Assembly (NCBI GenBank): GCA_038045265.1
Contig: JBBSYL010000014.1
Span: 1 to 64,000 of the forward strand
Direction: 5' to 3'
Source: SICV01 sp038045265
GTDB lineage: Archaea; Nanobdellota; Nanobdellia; Pacearchaeales; GW2011-AR1
DNA length: 64,000 nt
Position 1 is the stretch's first letter, and the number at the start of each line of letters is the position of its first letter. This document shows positions 7,757 through 15,925 of this stretch, piece after piece. A program made the translations under genes and the position numbers. The notes below the pieces were generated by a model. It was given only the letters and a program-made list of their open reading frames with translations. It ran no database searches and was not told the DNA's origin.

Positions 7757-8554
7757 CTACTTCTCAGCAGTCAAATAAAATAACTGCCACTCCAAATAAA
7801 ATTTATTTCCCTTCTTCCACCATCTGAGTTTTTTTCTTGCTTTCTCAAAAGACTTACTAAAAGAACGTTTTGAATTATGAACTGTGTGTAAAAATTCCTC
7901 TGCCTGCTTCTTATTGTCAAATTCCCAAGGCACATCTATTATTTCAAATTTAATATTTTTGAAGCCTACATCAAAACAAATTTTTCTCACGATATCTTCA
8001 CTCAAAAAATCATGTGGATGTCCTGAAGGGGCACAATCTAGAGGATTATCAATAGAATCAAAATGCCTTTGTACAGAAGTTTTATCTGCAATATCTCCTA
8101 TTACAAGCCTCCCCCCTTTCTTCAAAATTCTATAAAATTCCTTAATAGCTTTCTGCCTTCCTGAAATACCTGTATTCTTAACTCTATCATCGTAGTGGTG
8201 AAGGGTAGCTATAGTAGAGACCTTATCTACACTTTCATCAGAAAGTTCAAAATCATAATCTAAATTTTGATGAATAGTCGTTATAGGCAATCCATTTTTA
8301 TTCTGCTTATTAACAAAATCAAGATTAGACTTTTGGTAATCGTAAGTGATAATTCTTCCTGTTTTTCCAACTTTTTCAGCTAGAGCAAAGGTGAGAAATC
8401 CATTCCCAGTTCCAACTTCTACAATGGTTTCTTCCTTTTGCGGATTAGTCAGTTCCAACTGTTTAGTCAACTCCCTAATTCTCACTTTTGGGAATTTTGT
8501 GTTTGCCAATCTATAATTCTCCCATCTCTCTCCGATACCTTGAATTTTTTTCAT
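7757..8554 (-). CDS. Class I SAM-dependent methyltransferase
   Basis: Motif I EVGTGNGFLTFAL (about 46-58) binds S-adenosylmethionine; motif II is the acidic end ITYDYQ; the post-motif segment STIATLHHYDD and the ILKKGGRLVIGDI loop are typical of UbiE/Methyltransf_11 proteins. Length 265 residues. The C-terminal third (VHNSKRSFSKSFEKARKKLRWWKKG) is very basic, which might contact nucleic acid or membrane, but the substrate cannot be told. It is divergent from a TrmB regulator, with a palindromic site between the two genes. Confidence 0.8.
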   Translation of the reverse strand: MKKIQGIGERWENYRLANTKFPKVRIRELTKQLELTNPQKEETIVEVGTGNGFLTFALAEKVGKTGRIITYDYQKSNLDFVNKQNKNGLPITTIHQNLDYDFELSDESVDKVSTIATLHHYDDRVKNTGISGRQKAIKEFYRILKKGGRLVIGDIADKTSVQRHFDSIDNPLDCAPSGHPHDFLSEDIVRKICFDVGFKNIKFEIIDVPWEFDNKKQAEEFLHTVHNSKRSFSKSFEKARKKLRWWKKGNKFYLEWQLFYLTAEK

Positions 8555-8586
8555 TAAAAATGCTGAAAAAGTAGTCTAATAAGAAG

Positions 8587-8609
8587 TTGTCCACCAAAAT
8601 GGATGACAA
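8587..8609. promoter_or_regulatory. Palindromic operator between methyltransferase and TrmB genes
   Basis: Two 10-base half-sites, TTGTCCACCA and TGGATGACAA, face each other around an AAA centre; 8 of 10 positions are symmetric (TTGTCnnCCA). It sits just upstream of the TATA-like ATTAAATATA (8618-8627) of the trmB-type gene and close to the opposite gene start, so it could control both. Confidence 0.55.
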
Positions 8610-8646
8610 TAAAAAGAATTAAATATACTAAAGAACACCATTAAAT

Positions 8647-9381
8647 ATGGATTTAACAATTCCTCTGCAAGAATACGGATTATCAGACAAAGAAATAGGA
8701 GTTTATCTAGAACTATTGCCTCTAGGAACAATAAATCTTCAAGAACTTGCTAAAAGACTAAAATATCCAAGAACAACAGTTTACAATACATTGAACTACT
8801 TAATGAGTAAGGGATTAGTCTCTAAAATAGTCAAAAGGGGAGTAACCTGCTTTACAGCAACAGAACCAGAAAAATTCCTTGATAATCTAGAAGAGAAGAT
8901 GAGCTTAATTGAAGGTATTCTCCCAAAGTTAAAAGAACTAAGAGAAGACCAAAAGCAGTCTTCCAGTGTACAAATTTATGAAGGCTTTAAAGGCATCTTC
9001 ACAATACTATCTGATGTATTTAAGATAAAACAGCAGACATATTATTTTGGAGGGTATAAAAAATCATTAGATATTCTAAAACATTTACCAGACCAAGCAA
9101 GGCTTATCAGACTTAATAGAAATATACATGCAAAGATAATTATAGATCCAACTGACGAGCCACTGTTTCATACTTCAAAATACAAAAGACTTACAGACTT
9201 ACGCTTCTTACCATCTTTAGAGGATTTTCCTGCTATGATATTTATTTATGGGGATAAAGTAGCCATGTTTACTGTTAGAGGAGATTTAGTAGGAATTATA
9301 ATTCAAAACAAAGAATTTTCTGAAGCAATGAAGCTAATTTTTGACCTCTATTGGAAACAGGCAAAAACTGCCAAATTTTAG
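8647..9381 (+). CDS. TrmB-family transcriptional regulator
   Basis: The N-terminal 75 residues form the TrmB winged helix: YGLSDKEIGVYLELLPLG, then INLQELAKRLKYPRTTVYNTLNYLMSKGLVSKI, with the recognition helix around PRTTVYNTL. A coiled segment (EEKMSLIEGILPKLKELRED) and a C-terminal effector-like domain follow. Total 244 residues, shorter than sugar-binding TrmB proteins, so it belongs to the short TrmB-like group. It has a TATA box about 25 bases upstream and a palindromic candidate operator before that, so autoregulation is likely. Nitroreductase and cupin genes follow and may be targets. Confidence 0.85.
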   Translation: MDLTIPLQEYGLSDKEIGVYLELLPLGTINLQELAKRLKYPRTTVYNTLNYLMSKGLVSKIVKRGVTCFTATEPEKFLDNLEEKMSLIEGILPKLKELREDQKQSSSVQIYEGFKGIFTILSDVFKIKQQTYYFGGYKKSLDILKHLPDQARLIRLNRNIHAKIIIDPTDEPLFHTSKYKRLTDLRFLPSLEDFPAMIFIYGDKVAMFTVRGDLVGIIIQNKEFSEAMKLIFDLYWKQAKTAKF

Positions 9382-9421
9382 AATACAATATATTTTTATA
9401 TCTCTTTCATCTCAATTATTA

Positions 9422-9976
9422 ATGGAACTCAATCATGTCCTTGACAAAAGACATTCTGTAAGACACTTTACAAACAAAAAAGTCCCTTGGAGAGATGCGA
9501 TTGAAATAGTAGATGCCGCCACAAAAACCCCTATTGCGGGGGGCAGAAATCACTTAAGATGTATAATAATTGAAGAGTCTGAAACAATAAATGCGCTTGC
9601 AAAACTCGCAGATCAATCCTGGATGGCCCATGCATCAATAATAATTGTTATAACTTCTGATGATAAAAGTTTAGAAGCAATGTATGGCGACCGAGGAAGA
9701 ATATATTCAAGGCAACAAGCAGGAGCAGCAATTCAAAATGCCTTACTTAAGGCAACAGATTTAGGAATAGGCGCCTGCTGGATCGGAGCATATGATGACC
9801 ATAAAATACGCCATTTATTAAAAATTTCAAAATCTAGCCAGATAGAAGCACTCATTCCATTGGGATACGAAAACCCTTCTTCTCATAAACCAAGAACAAA
9901 GAAAAGAGAACTTGAAAATTTTATCCGCTGGGAAAACTTTGAAACAAGCAAAAGACCCTCAATGTATAAGGAATAA
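9422..9976 (+). CDS. Nitroreductase-family flavoprotein
   Basis: The start chosen is MELNHVLDKRHSVRHF, because RHSVRHF is the FMN-phosphate-binding segment that normally lies near residue 10 in this family; an open frame extends upstream into the previous gene but is not needed. Other family features: GGRNHLRCIIIEE, the dimer-contact segment YSRQQAGAAIQNALLKATDLGIGACWIGAYDD, and EALIPLGYENP. Length 184 residues. It probably reduces a small molecule with NAD(P)H; the substrate is unknown. The cupin gene begins 3 bases downstream, so the two form an operon. Confidence 0.88.
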   Translation: MELNHVLDKRHSVRHFTNKKVPWRDAIEIVDAATKTPIAGGRNHLRCIIIEESETINALAKLADQSWMAHASIIIVITSDDKSLEAMYGDRGRIYSRQQAGAAIQNALLKATDLGIGACWIGAYDDHKIRHLLKISKSSQIEALIPLGYENPSSHKPRTKKRELENFIRWENFETSKRPSMYKE

Positions 9977-9978
9977 AA

Positions 9979-10308
9979 ATGGACAAAGTAAAAAAAGGAA
10001 ACATCTTTTCTAAGGAGCCTTCAGATAAATCAAAGGAGATATTTGAAACAATTATTCAATCAAAAAATTGCAAAATTGAAAGAATAATTTCTCATGGACA
10101 AGAAACCACAAAAGGAAAGTGGTATAATCAAGAAGAAAATGAGTTCGTAATAGTCCTAAAGGGAAACGCCAAAATATTATTTGAAAATAAAGAAACTATT
10201 GCTCTGAAAGAAGGAGATTATATAGACATTCCAAAAAATATAAAGCATAGAGTAGAAGAAACTTCAGATAAAGAAGGAACAATTTGGTTAGCTGTATTCT
10301 ACAAATAA
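9979..10308 (+). CDS. Cupin-domain protein
   Basis: The protein (109 residues) forms one beta-barrel. The second cupin motif is clear (GDYIDIPKNIKHRVEET). The first motif (KWYNQEENEFVIVLKG) lacks the usual H-x-H metal ligands, keeping only acidic residues, so metal binding may be weak or altered. It follows the nitroreductase directly and ends in WLAVFYK. Function unknown; it may sense or isomerise a small molecule in the same pathway. Confidence 0.75.
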   Translation: MDKVKKGNIFSKEPSDKSKEIFETIIQSKNCKIERIISHGQETTKGKWYNQEENEFVIVLKGNAKILFENKETIALKEGDYIDIPKNIKHRVEETSDKEGTIWLAVFYK

Positions 10309-10366
10309 TCAGACATTCTCATAAAAATAATAGCTAACTAAAAAATACTTTGTCAAAAACGAAAGA

Positions 10367-10389
10367 TTTATATATAAGTTATAAGTTAT
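10367..10389 (+). promoter_or_regulatory. TATA box and tandem repeat of the first VapBC module
   Basis: TTTATATA (10367-10374) is followed at once by AAGTTAT repeated twice in tandem (10376-10389), ending 7 bases before the ATG at 10397. The repeat is well placed for an antitoxin-bound operator that blocks transcription start. Confidence 0.5.
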
Positions 10390-10396
10390 AAATTAC

Positions 10397-10603
10397 ATGA
10401 AAACAATAGCATTAAGTGAGAAAACATTTAAATTACTTGAAAGAATAAAATCAGAAAAGCGAGCAGGCTCGTTCGAAAACGTAGTTTTAAACTTGATAAT
10501 TGAAAAAGACAATGTACCAAAATCCCTCTTTGGCTCCCTAAAAGGAAAAACAAAGCCATTCACATCCAAAGAAAGAAAAGAACTTTGGAAAGAGAGAATT
10601 TAA
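10397..10603 (+). CDS. vapB: VapB-type antitoxin (DUF217-like)
   Basis: A 68-residue protein with N-terminal DNA-binding segment MKTIALSEKTFKLLERIKSEKRAGSFENVVLNLI, which fits the archaeal DUF217 VapB antitoxins, and a C-terminal basic/acidic tail that would wrap the toxin. Its stop overlaps the toxin start (TAATG). It has a leaderless promoter. The role is inferred from family resemblance and the partner PIN gene. Confidence 0.8.
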   Translation: MKTIALSEKTFKLLERIKSEKRAGSFENVVLNLIIEKDNVPKSLFGSLKGKTKPFTSKERKELWKERI

Positions 10604-10980
10604 TGAAATTATTAATAGACACTTCTGCATGGATAGAATACTTCACTGGTTCAAAAGAAGGAGAAATAGTAAATAAATATTTGAACGAAAATGAAATTCT
10701 AACAAGTGTTGTCTCTTTGCTAGAATTAAGCTATAAAGCAGATAAAGAAGGCTGGAACATAAGAGATTATCTTAATTTTATAAAAATAAAATCTCAAATA
10801 TATGGAATAAAAGAATCCTCTATCATTGAATTTGGAAAATTATATAATTTTTCAAGAAAAAAAGAAGGAAGCTTTGGATTTGCTGATGCAATAATATTAA
10901 TGACTTCAAAAAGTGAAGAAGCTAAAATTCTCACAAAGGATAATCATTTCAAGAATTTTGATAATATAATTATGCTGTAA
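10603..10980 (+). CDS. vapC: VapC-type PIN-domain toxin
   Basis: The start overlapping the antitoxin stop is preferred because MKLLIDTSAWIEYF puts the first PIN acidic residue (D in LIDTS) at the normal place. Other acidic positions are visible: E in SLLELSY, D in FGFADAIILM and D in LTKDNHF. Length 125 residues is normal. PIN toxins are RNases that usually cut tRNA or rRNA; the target here is unknown. Confidence 0.9.
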   Translation: MKLLIDTSAWIEYFTGSKEGEIVNKYLNENEILTSVVSLLELSYKADKEGWNIRDYLNFIKIKSQIYGIKESSIIEFGKLYNFSRKKEGSFGFADAIILMTSKSEEAKILTKDNHFKNFDNIIML

Positions 10981-10981
10981 A

Positions 10982-11119
10982 TTAAACTTGAATAGGCAAC
11001 TTACTACAAGGAAATATTATATCAACACCCATTGTAGCACTTTCAATCTTTTGAACATTTTTTACAAACAATTTAGTAAATTCTCCGATTACTTTATCAT
11101 ATTCTGCAAAACTCATCAT
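10982..11119 (-). CDS. Small hypothetical protein
   Basis: A 45-residue frame (MMSFAEYDKVIGEFTK... ending PCSKLPIQV) fills the gap between the first VapC gene and ftsZ on the - strand. Its composition is protein-like, amphipathic at the N-terminus, with one cysteine. It ends two bases past the opposing VapC gene. No family recognised; support is from composition and fit only. Confidence 0.4.
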   Translation of the reverse strand: MMSFAEYDKVIGEFTKLFVKNVQKIESATMGVDIIFPCSKLPIQV

Positions 11120-11174
11120 AAAAAATAAGAAAAAGCTAAAACAAAAAATAAAATTTAAAACCGTCTTAGCCTTA

Positions 11175-12251
11175 TTAGTAAATCTCTATTCCAAGATCAG
11201 AAACCTCGGAACGCATTGATGCCTCTTGCCTATGAGCCTTTCTTCCTGAAATATATGGGGATTGCACGCCAGTCATTATTGTTATAACTCTGACCTTGCT
11301 TGCAAATTCCTTATTTATTCTTGCACCGATAATTACCTGAGCATCAGGGCTTATATTTTCAGTTACAAGTTCTCCAACGCCTGAAAATTCTTCAAGCTTA
11401 AAGTCCGGTCCGCAGGTTATGTGAATTAAAGCTCCAGTAGCACCTTTATAATCTACATCCAATAAAGGATGAGTCAAAGCCTGCCTTACAGCTTCATCCA
11501 CTCTCTGGCTACTGTCTGATTCGCCTACTCCAATTACGGCGACATCACCATTCTTCATGATAGCTGAAACATCCGCATAGTCTAAGTTAATCAATGAAGG
11601 CAAAGTAATAGTTTCCACTATACCTTTTATCATTGTACTTACTAATTCGTTTGCTACAGCAAAAGCCTGTTCCATTGGCAGATTACCTGCAATATCTACA
11701 AGCCTGTTGTTATCTATGATTATAGCAGTGTCAACAACTTCTGTAAGTTCCTGTAATCCAAATTCGGCTTTATCAGTTCTTGCTTTTTCGCAGTCAAAAG
11801 GCATTGTTACAACAGCAATAACTATTGCTCCAGATTCCTTAGCTAACTGTGCAATAACAGGCGCAGCTCCAGTTCCTGAACCTCCACCCATACCAGCAAG
11901 AACGAAAACCATATCAGCACCAGTTGCAGCTTTCTTCAAATCAGAAAGAGATTCTTTAGCAGCTTCTCTTCCTTTAGATGGAAAACCACCACATCCGAGA
12001 CCTCTTGTCAATTCCTTACCAATAAGAATTTTTTCGTCTGCCTTAGTAATACTAAGATGCAATGCATCTGTGTTGACTCCATAAATAGTCGCCCCATTTA
12101 TTCCTTTATTGAACAACCAGGTGGCCATGTTGGATCCAGCACCGCCAGTACCGAAAACTTTTATATTGGCTCGTCCAGCTCTCAACTCATCAAAGTTGAT
12201 ACTGTTCTTCGAGGCATTCTCAATCGCTTCTTTTGCAAAATCTAGTACCAT
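11175..12251 (-). CDS. ftsZ: Cell division protein FtsZ
   Basis: FtsZ is the tubulin-like GTPase that forms the division ring. Seen: the first GTP-binding loop GTGGAGSNM (about 34-42), the tubulin signature GGGSGTGAAPVIA (about 121-133), and the T7-loop region with NLDYADVSAIMKNGDVAVIGVGES. Length 358 residues is normal and the C-terminus ends DLGIEIY, similar to archaeal FtsZ tails. Unlike most genes here it has a strong Shine-Dalgarno in a short leader. It is transcribed alone, away from other division genes. Confidence 0.97.
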   Translation of the reverse strand: MVLDFAKEAIENASKNSINFDELRAGRANIKVFGTGGAGSNMATWLFNKGINGATIYGVNTDALHLSITKADEKILIGKELTRGLGCGGFPSKGREAAKESLSDLKKAATGADMVFVLAGMGGGSGTGAAPVIAQLAKESGAIVIAVVTMPFDCEKARTDKAEFGLQELTEVVDTAIIIDNNRLVDIAGNLPMEQAFAVANELVSTMIKGIVETITLPSLINLDYADVSAIMKNGDVAVIGVGESDSSQRVDEAVRQALTHPLLDVDYKGATGALIHITCGPDFKLEEFSGVGELVTENISPDAQVIIGARINKEFASKVRVITIMTGVQSPYISGRKAHRQEASMRSEVSDLGIEIY

Positions 12252-12259
12252 CTCTTTTT

Positions 12260-12268
12260 ACCTCCTTT
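12260..12268 (-). promoter_or_regulatory. Strong Shine-Dalgarno of ftsZ
   Basis: AAAGGAGGT lies 8 bases before the ATG. An AT-rich TATA-like element (12300-12309) about 25 bases further up implies a leader near 27 bases. The same AAAGGAGGT with the same spacing recurs before the SIMPL gene. Confidence 0.75.
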
Positions 12269-12344
12269 CAAATTATTCCTATTGACTACTCAATTTACTT
12301 TAAATATTTGACTATATTAGAGAATATAGAAAAAAGACAAAAAT

Positions 12345-13112
12345 TTACCCATTTTTTCTAGTTTTTAAAGCAAAAACAATCAAAATAAACAGAATTAAAA
12401 TAAGAATTAAATAAAAATAAACAGAATTAAAAAAGGATTCTGGTGTTTTTTCCTCAAAAGAAATAAATTTTTGCTCAGACAAAGAATTACCTGAACCAGT
12501 AATAAGAAGATTAGCTTCTACGATATTAAAATAACCTGTTTCCTGATATTTATTAGCCATTTCTAAAGATCCTGTAAAGTGCTTCTTATTTGCTCTCAAT
12601 AAAACAACCTTATCACTAAGATTTTTTACCCAAGAAACATTATTCATTAAATTAAGTTCTTGTAAATTATTAAGTTCTTCAGAATTATTTATATAAACCA
12701 TGAATTCTCTATCGGCAGGCAAAAACAAGGATTTATCTGAATTTAATATATATAAAACAGCATCATCAACAAATTCTAAATCATTCAAAGAAGAAACCAT
12801 GCCAACTATTTCATCTTTCAATAAGCAAGATTTCAACCCCACCACATAATATTCACTACCAACATAAGAGTACCCACTAAACTTATCAAGATTATCTGCT
12901 ATCGCTGGAATTTTCAAATAATCTTCATTAAGGGAAAAATCTTTATCAAATTTAATAACAAATTTATCTGTTGATAAACCAAGAGGAATTTTCTCATCAT
13001 AATAATATTTATAATACTGATCAGAAATTTCACAATCTTCTATAGCCCCAACCATTTGCACCATAATCCCAAAAAGCAAAAGACCTATCAAAACAGAATA
13101 AACCACATTCAT
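12345..13112 (-). CDS. Secreted, C-terminally membrane-anchored hypothetical protein
   Basis: An N-terminal signal peptide (about residues 1-23) and a C-terminal membrane helix (YFYLILILILFILIVFAL) followed by a short basic tail (KTRKNG) give a surface protein anchored at its end. The 200-residue outer part has two cysteines (C27 region and SCLL) and a pattern of short repeats around VYINNSEELNNLQELN. No family recognised. It is a single gene between ftsZ and a DHH gene. Confidence 0.7.
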   Translation of the reverse strand: MNVVYSVLIGLLLFGIMVQMVGAIEDCEISDQYYKYYYDEKIPLGLSTDKFVIKFDKDFSLNEDYLKIPAIADNLDKFSGYSYVGSEYYVVGLKSCLLKDEIVGMVSSLNDLEFVDDAVLYILNSDKSLFLPADREFMVYINNSEELNNLQELNLMNNVSWVKNLSDKVVLLRANKKHFTGSLEMANKYQETGYFNIVEANLLITGSGNSLSEQKFISFEEKTPESFFNSVYFYLILILILFILIVFALKTRKNG

Positions 13113-13174
13113 AACCTTACTAACACTAAAGGCTATTTAAACTATTCCATAACTTCAATTAAAATTGAATAATA

Positions 13175-14233
13175 TTACAGATCTTTAATTCTTTCCTTCA
13201 AAATTCGTGCATCTTTAGACAAAATTGTTGCCCCAGATGCCTTAAAATGCCCTCCGCCATCAGATTTTTCAAAACCCTCTATCAATTTTTTAGCAAATTT
13301 ATTCATATCGCTCTTTCCGTCCTGCCTTCTTAAAGACAATTTGTAAAAAGGATACTTACTTTCGCCTATAATTATCGTCTTATCCTGCATCCTCGAACTG
13401 ATTATATTTGAAATTATAGAAGTAACAGAATACCTTGCTTCAACTTCATAAAAATATCCTTCCTTAATCTCAATTTTCTCCACATCAAATTTTTCAACTA
13501 GAGAGTCTATCTCTCTTTGTACAGGCACTGCATACAATTTCAAATCCTTCAAATCTCCAAACTGTTCTCCAATCTTTTCATAAACTTTTACTACATTAGA
13601 TTTAAAATAGAGAATAGAAAGGGAAAGAATTGCCTGTAAATCCCAAAACTTGCTCTTTTTTATTCCTTCTGCACTTTCAGAAAATTTCTCCCCATATTTA
13701 TTATAAACTTCTTTCATCCAGGCCCTATTTTTTTCATAAGTCCAATCGGCAATACTTGCACATACTGCGAGCCAATCCATCTCTTCCAAATTAACTGCTT
13801 TTGAAAATAAATAATAAACCAAATAGCTCGCACAAAAGCCATGTGCAACAAGATAAACTGTATTTGAAGAATTATAATCATTCTCTATGCTATGATGATC
13901 TATAATCAACACTTCGGAAAACTTTTCCAATTCATTCACAACTTCTTTATTTTTAATGAACAAATCTGTAATAACTATTTTATTTACTTTCTTGTCTTTT
14001 AATTCTTCAACAAGCTCCATGTTTAATGCAGAATAATCGACAAACTTTAAAATGTCTGCATCTAAGACTTTATTTGTAATCTTAGCAGAAATAATTCCAT
14101 CAACATCAGCAACATGGCTTATCACCGCAATCTTATCGCTGTCTCCCAATCTACCTATAAAATCAAAAAACCTTTTCTCATTTCCTACAATGAATTCAGG
14201 TTTTACAAGTTCTATTTTTTTGCTTTCCATCAT
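13175..14233 (-). CDS. DHH/DHHA1-family phosphoesterase (RecJ/NrnA-like)
   Basis: The N-terminal DHH domain shows motif I as VISHVADVDGIISA, motif II KIVITDLFIK and motif III IIDHHSIE. The C-terminal DHHA1 domain ends with GGGHFKASGATI. These bind two Mn ions and RNA/DNA ends or dinucleotides. The 352 residues fit archaeal RecJ-like or nanoRNase proteins. Its ATG overlaps the stop of the upstream hydrolase gene by 4 bases (ATGA), so the two are translationally coupled. Exact substrate unknown. Confidence 0.85.
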   Translation of the reverse strand: MMESKKIELVKPEFIVGNEKRFFDFIGRLGDSDKIAVISHVADVDGIISAKITNKVLDADILKFVDYSALNMELVEELKDKKVNKIVITDLFIKNKEVVNELEKFSEVLIIDHHSIENDYNSSNTVYLVAHGFCASYLVYYLFSKAVNLEEMDWLAVCASIADWTYEKNRAWMKEVYNKYGEKFSESAEGIKKSKFWDLQAILSLSILYFKSNVVKVYEKIGEQFGDLKDLKLYAVPVQREIDSLVEKFDVEKIEIKEGYFYEVEARYSVTSIISNIISSRMQDKTIIIGESKYPFYKLSLRRQDGKSDMNKFAKKLIEGFEKSDGGGHFKASGATILSKDARILKERIKDL

Positions 14234-14901
14234 ATTCTCTCCAATATCTCGGCATTTATTCCTTTCTGTTTACAAAGTTCAACAAACTCCTTAGCATCTT
14301 CAATTGTCCCAACAACCCCACTTCCATAATGCATAGGTATTGCCATGCTAGGATTAAGCATCTTCGCGGCCTCTGCAGCTTCCACAGCATCCATAACATA
14401 TTTTCCAGAAACAGGCAGTAATGCAATAAATTTGTTTCCATGCTTTCCATAACCTGAAAGGCTTTTCATTTCAGGAGTGTTATCGCTGTCTCCAGCATGA
14501 TAAATAATCACATTTCTCATTTTTATTAAATATCCAAACCACCCCTCGCTTTTAGGATGAAAATCCTTTCCAATATTATAAGCTGGCACAACTTCAATCT
14601 TAAACTTTCCTAATTCAATTTCATCTCCTATTTCTACAACCTCCATATGTACCTTCTCAATCTTTGTAATCTTACTCTGCACGTCAGCAGGAACAACAAT
14701 AACTGTTTCTTCTTTCACAAGCTTTCCAATATCCTTTATAGAGCAATGATCGTAATGGCTATGTGTTATAAGAATAAAATCTGCTTTCCCAACGCTATCT
14801 GAAACATTATATGGGTCTATTATAATTCTCATCCCATCTTTGCATTCAATTAGAAACCCATCATGCCCTAAGAATTCTATTTTTATTCCATCAACGTCCA
14901 T
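14230..14901 (-). CDS. Metallo-beta-lactamase-fold hydrolase (UPF0173-like)
   Basis: The zinc-binding signature is ILITHSHYDHCSIKDI (H-x-H-x-D-H at about 46-51). Later ligands lie in YHAGDSD and PMHYGSG. The start IEFLGHDGFLIE and length of 223 residues match UPF0173 metal-dependent hydrolases. Substrate unknown. It is the first gene of a two-gene unit with the DHH phosphoesterase (ATGA overlap). Confidence 0.88.
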   Translation of the reverse strand: MDVDGIKIEFLGHDGFLIECKDGMRIIIDPYNVSDSVGKADFILITHSHYDHCSIKDIGKLVKEETVIVVPADVQSKITKIEKVHMEVVEIGDEIELGKFKIEVVPAYNIGKDFHPKSEGWFGYLIKMRNVIIYHAGDSDNTPEMKSLSGYGKHGNKFIALLPVSGKYVMDAVEAAEAAKMLNPSMAIPMHYGSGVVGTIEDAKEFVELCKQKGINAEILERI

Positions 14902-14935
14902 AAAAACTCAAACTCTCTAATGCTTATAAAATTAA

Positions 14936-15217
14936 TTATCCTAAACTACCTGCATCAGCAAGAAGCCATTTATCATACTCTCTTAAATAATCCTTAAATG
15001 CTCTAAATTGTCCCGCCATTAATCCAGCAGATAAAGCAAGTCTTGAAGTTTCATCATACCTTTCTCTTACATTTGTTCTACTTTCGAATAATTCTAAAGG
15101 GAAACCGCTATTCACATGAGCCTGACAAGCAACAGCTTCACAAAAAGCATCTCCTGCACTAAGAGCTCTTCTAATTACATAACTTGATAATATTAATGTC
15201 TTATCAACCAAACCCAT
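14936..15217 (-). CDS. Hypothetical protein
   Basis: A 93-residue, mostly helical protein with no signal peptide (MGLVDKTLILSSYVIRRAL..., ending KWLLADAGSLG). Two cysteines lie in DAFCEAVACQAH. No family recognised. It lies between an AbrB/PIN module and the hydrolase gene in the same direction and could be a separate transcription unit. Confidence 0.55.
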   Translation of the reverse strand: MGLVDKTLILSSYVIRRALSAGDAFCEAVACQAHVNSGFPLELFESRTNVRERYDETSRLALSAGLMAGQFRAFKDYLREYDKWLLADAGSLG

Positions 15218-15265
15218 AAAACTCCAGAGATTATAATTATTTAAATTTAATCAATTTAAAGAATC

Positions 15266-15673
15266 TCACTTAACAAATTCCACATTCTCTAAATCTTCAA
15301 ATTCCTTATCGCCTGTAAGAAACTTTATACCCCATTGTTTAGCTAAAACATAACCTATGCAGTCAGCCATAGAGACGTTTCTTTTATTAATTAATTTTTT
15401 TAACTTTGCTGCTTCTTTTATTACTTCTGCATCAAAATCTCTTACAAAGGGATAATATTTATCAAAAACATTTTCAGCTTCCTGCTCTCCAACCTCCCTT
15501 AAAACTCCTAAATAAAGTTCAAACAAGTTTAGTTTTGTAGTCACAACACCCGCACTTATGTATTTTTCATAATTTTCATTATTTTTTAAAATTTCAAAGA
15601 ATGCATATGTATCAAAAAAGAAGTCTTCCTTTTCATCACCACTAATCGCTATATAATTCTCTTCTAAGTTCAT
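15266..15673 (-). CDS. vapC: VapC-type PIN-domain toxin
   Basis: After an unusual 16-residue N-terminal extension the PIN domain begins FFFDTYAFFEIL. Acidic active-site residues are seen in FDTY, LFELYLG, SMADCIGY and FLTGDKEFED. The gene overlaps the antitoxin by 32 bases, and no better in-frame start codon is seen nearer FFFDTY, so the extension may be real. The C-terminal GIKFLTGDKEFEDLENVEFVK is nearly shared with the PIN gene near 39.5 kb, showing that the two are paralogues. Confidence 0.87.
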   Translation of the reverse strand: MNLEENYIAISGDEKEDFFFDTYAFFEILKNNENYEKYISAGVVTTKLNLFELYLGVLREVGEQEAENVFDKYYPFVRDFDAEVIKEAAKLKKLINKRNVSMADCIGYVLAKQWGIKFLTGDKEFEDLENVEFVK

Positions 15674-15872
15674 CTTTTAATTGTTGTCCTGATTTCTTTA
15701 ACTTTCCCTTGAGCATACCAAAAGTTTCTCTTAACACCTTTCTGGAATCTTTAAGCAAAAGAAATCTAACATGGTCGTCCTCTCTAAGTTTTTCCTTTTG
15801 AATAATATCCACAGGTATAACTATCGCAAATGAATTTCCCCATCTTTTTAGCTTAGCTTCCCCTTGTGTCAT
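15642..15872 (-). CDS. vapB: AbrB-type VapB antitoxin
   Basis: The start MTQGEAKLKRWGNSFAIVIPVDIIQKEKL is chosen: the ATG lies about 25 bases from a TATA box, and an upstream GTG would run through the operator. The first 45 residues are a SpoVT/AbrB swapped-hairpin DNA-binding domain (KRWGNSFAIVIP). The C-terminal tail (RETFGMLKGKLKKSGQQLKDEL) would bind the PIN toxin. It overlaps the toxin gene. Paralogue of the antitoxin near 39.2 kb. Confidence 0.85.
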   Translation of the reverse strand: MTQGEAKLKRWGNSFAIVIPVDIIQKEKLREDDHVRFLLLKDSRKVLRETFGMLKGKLKKSGQQLKDELRRELYSD

Positions 15873-15876
15873 AGTT

Positions 15877-15901
15877 AGACATTGTCTCACTTATATTTAA
15901 A
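15877..15901 (-). promoter_or_regulatory. TATA box and palindromic operator of the AbrB/PIN module
   Basis: TTTAAATATA (15892-15901 on the - strand) is followed by the palindrome AGACATTGTCT (15877-15887), just before the leaderless ATG at 15872. A protein bound there would cover the transcription start. Confidence 0.55.
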
Positions 15902-15925
15902 CCTTTCTAGTAGAATCTGTATTTT

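Noticed and set aside
9341..9421. Longer N-terminus for the nitroreductase
   Set aside because: It overlaps the TrmB-like gene and precedes the family start; the FMN-binding RHSVRHF sits correctly from the ATG at 9422.
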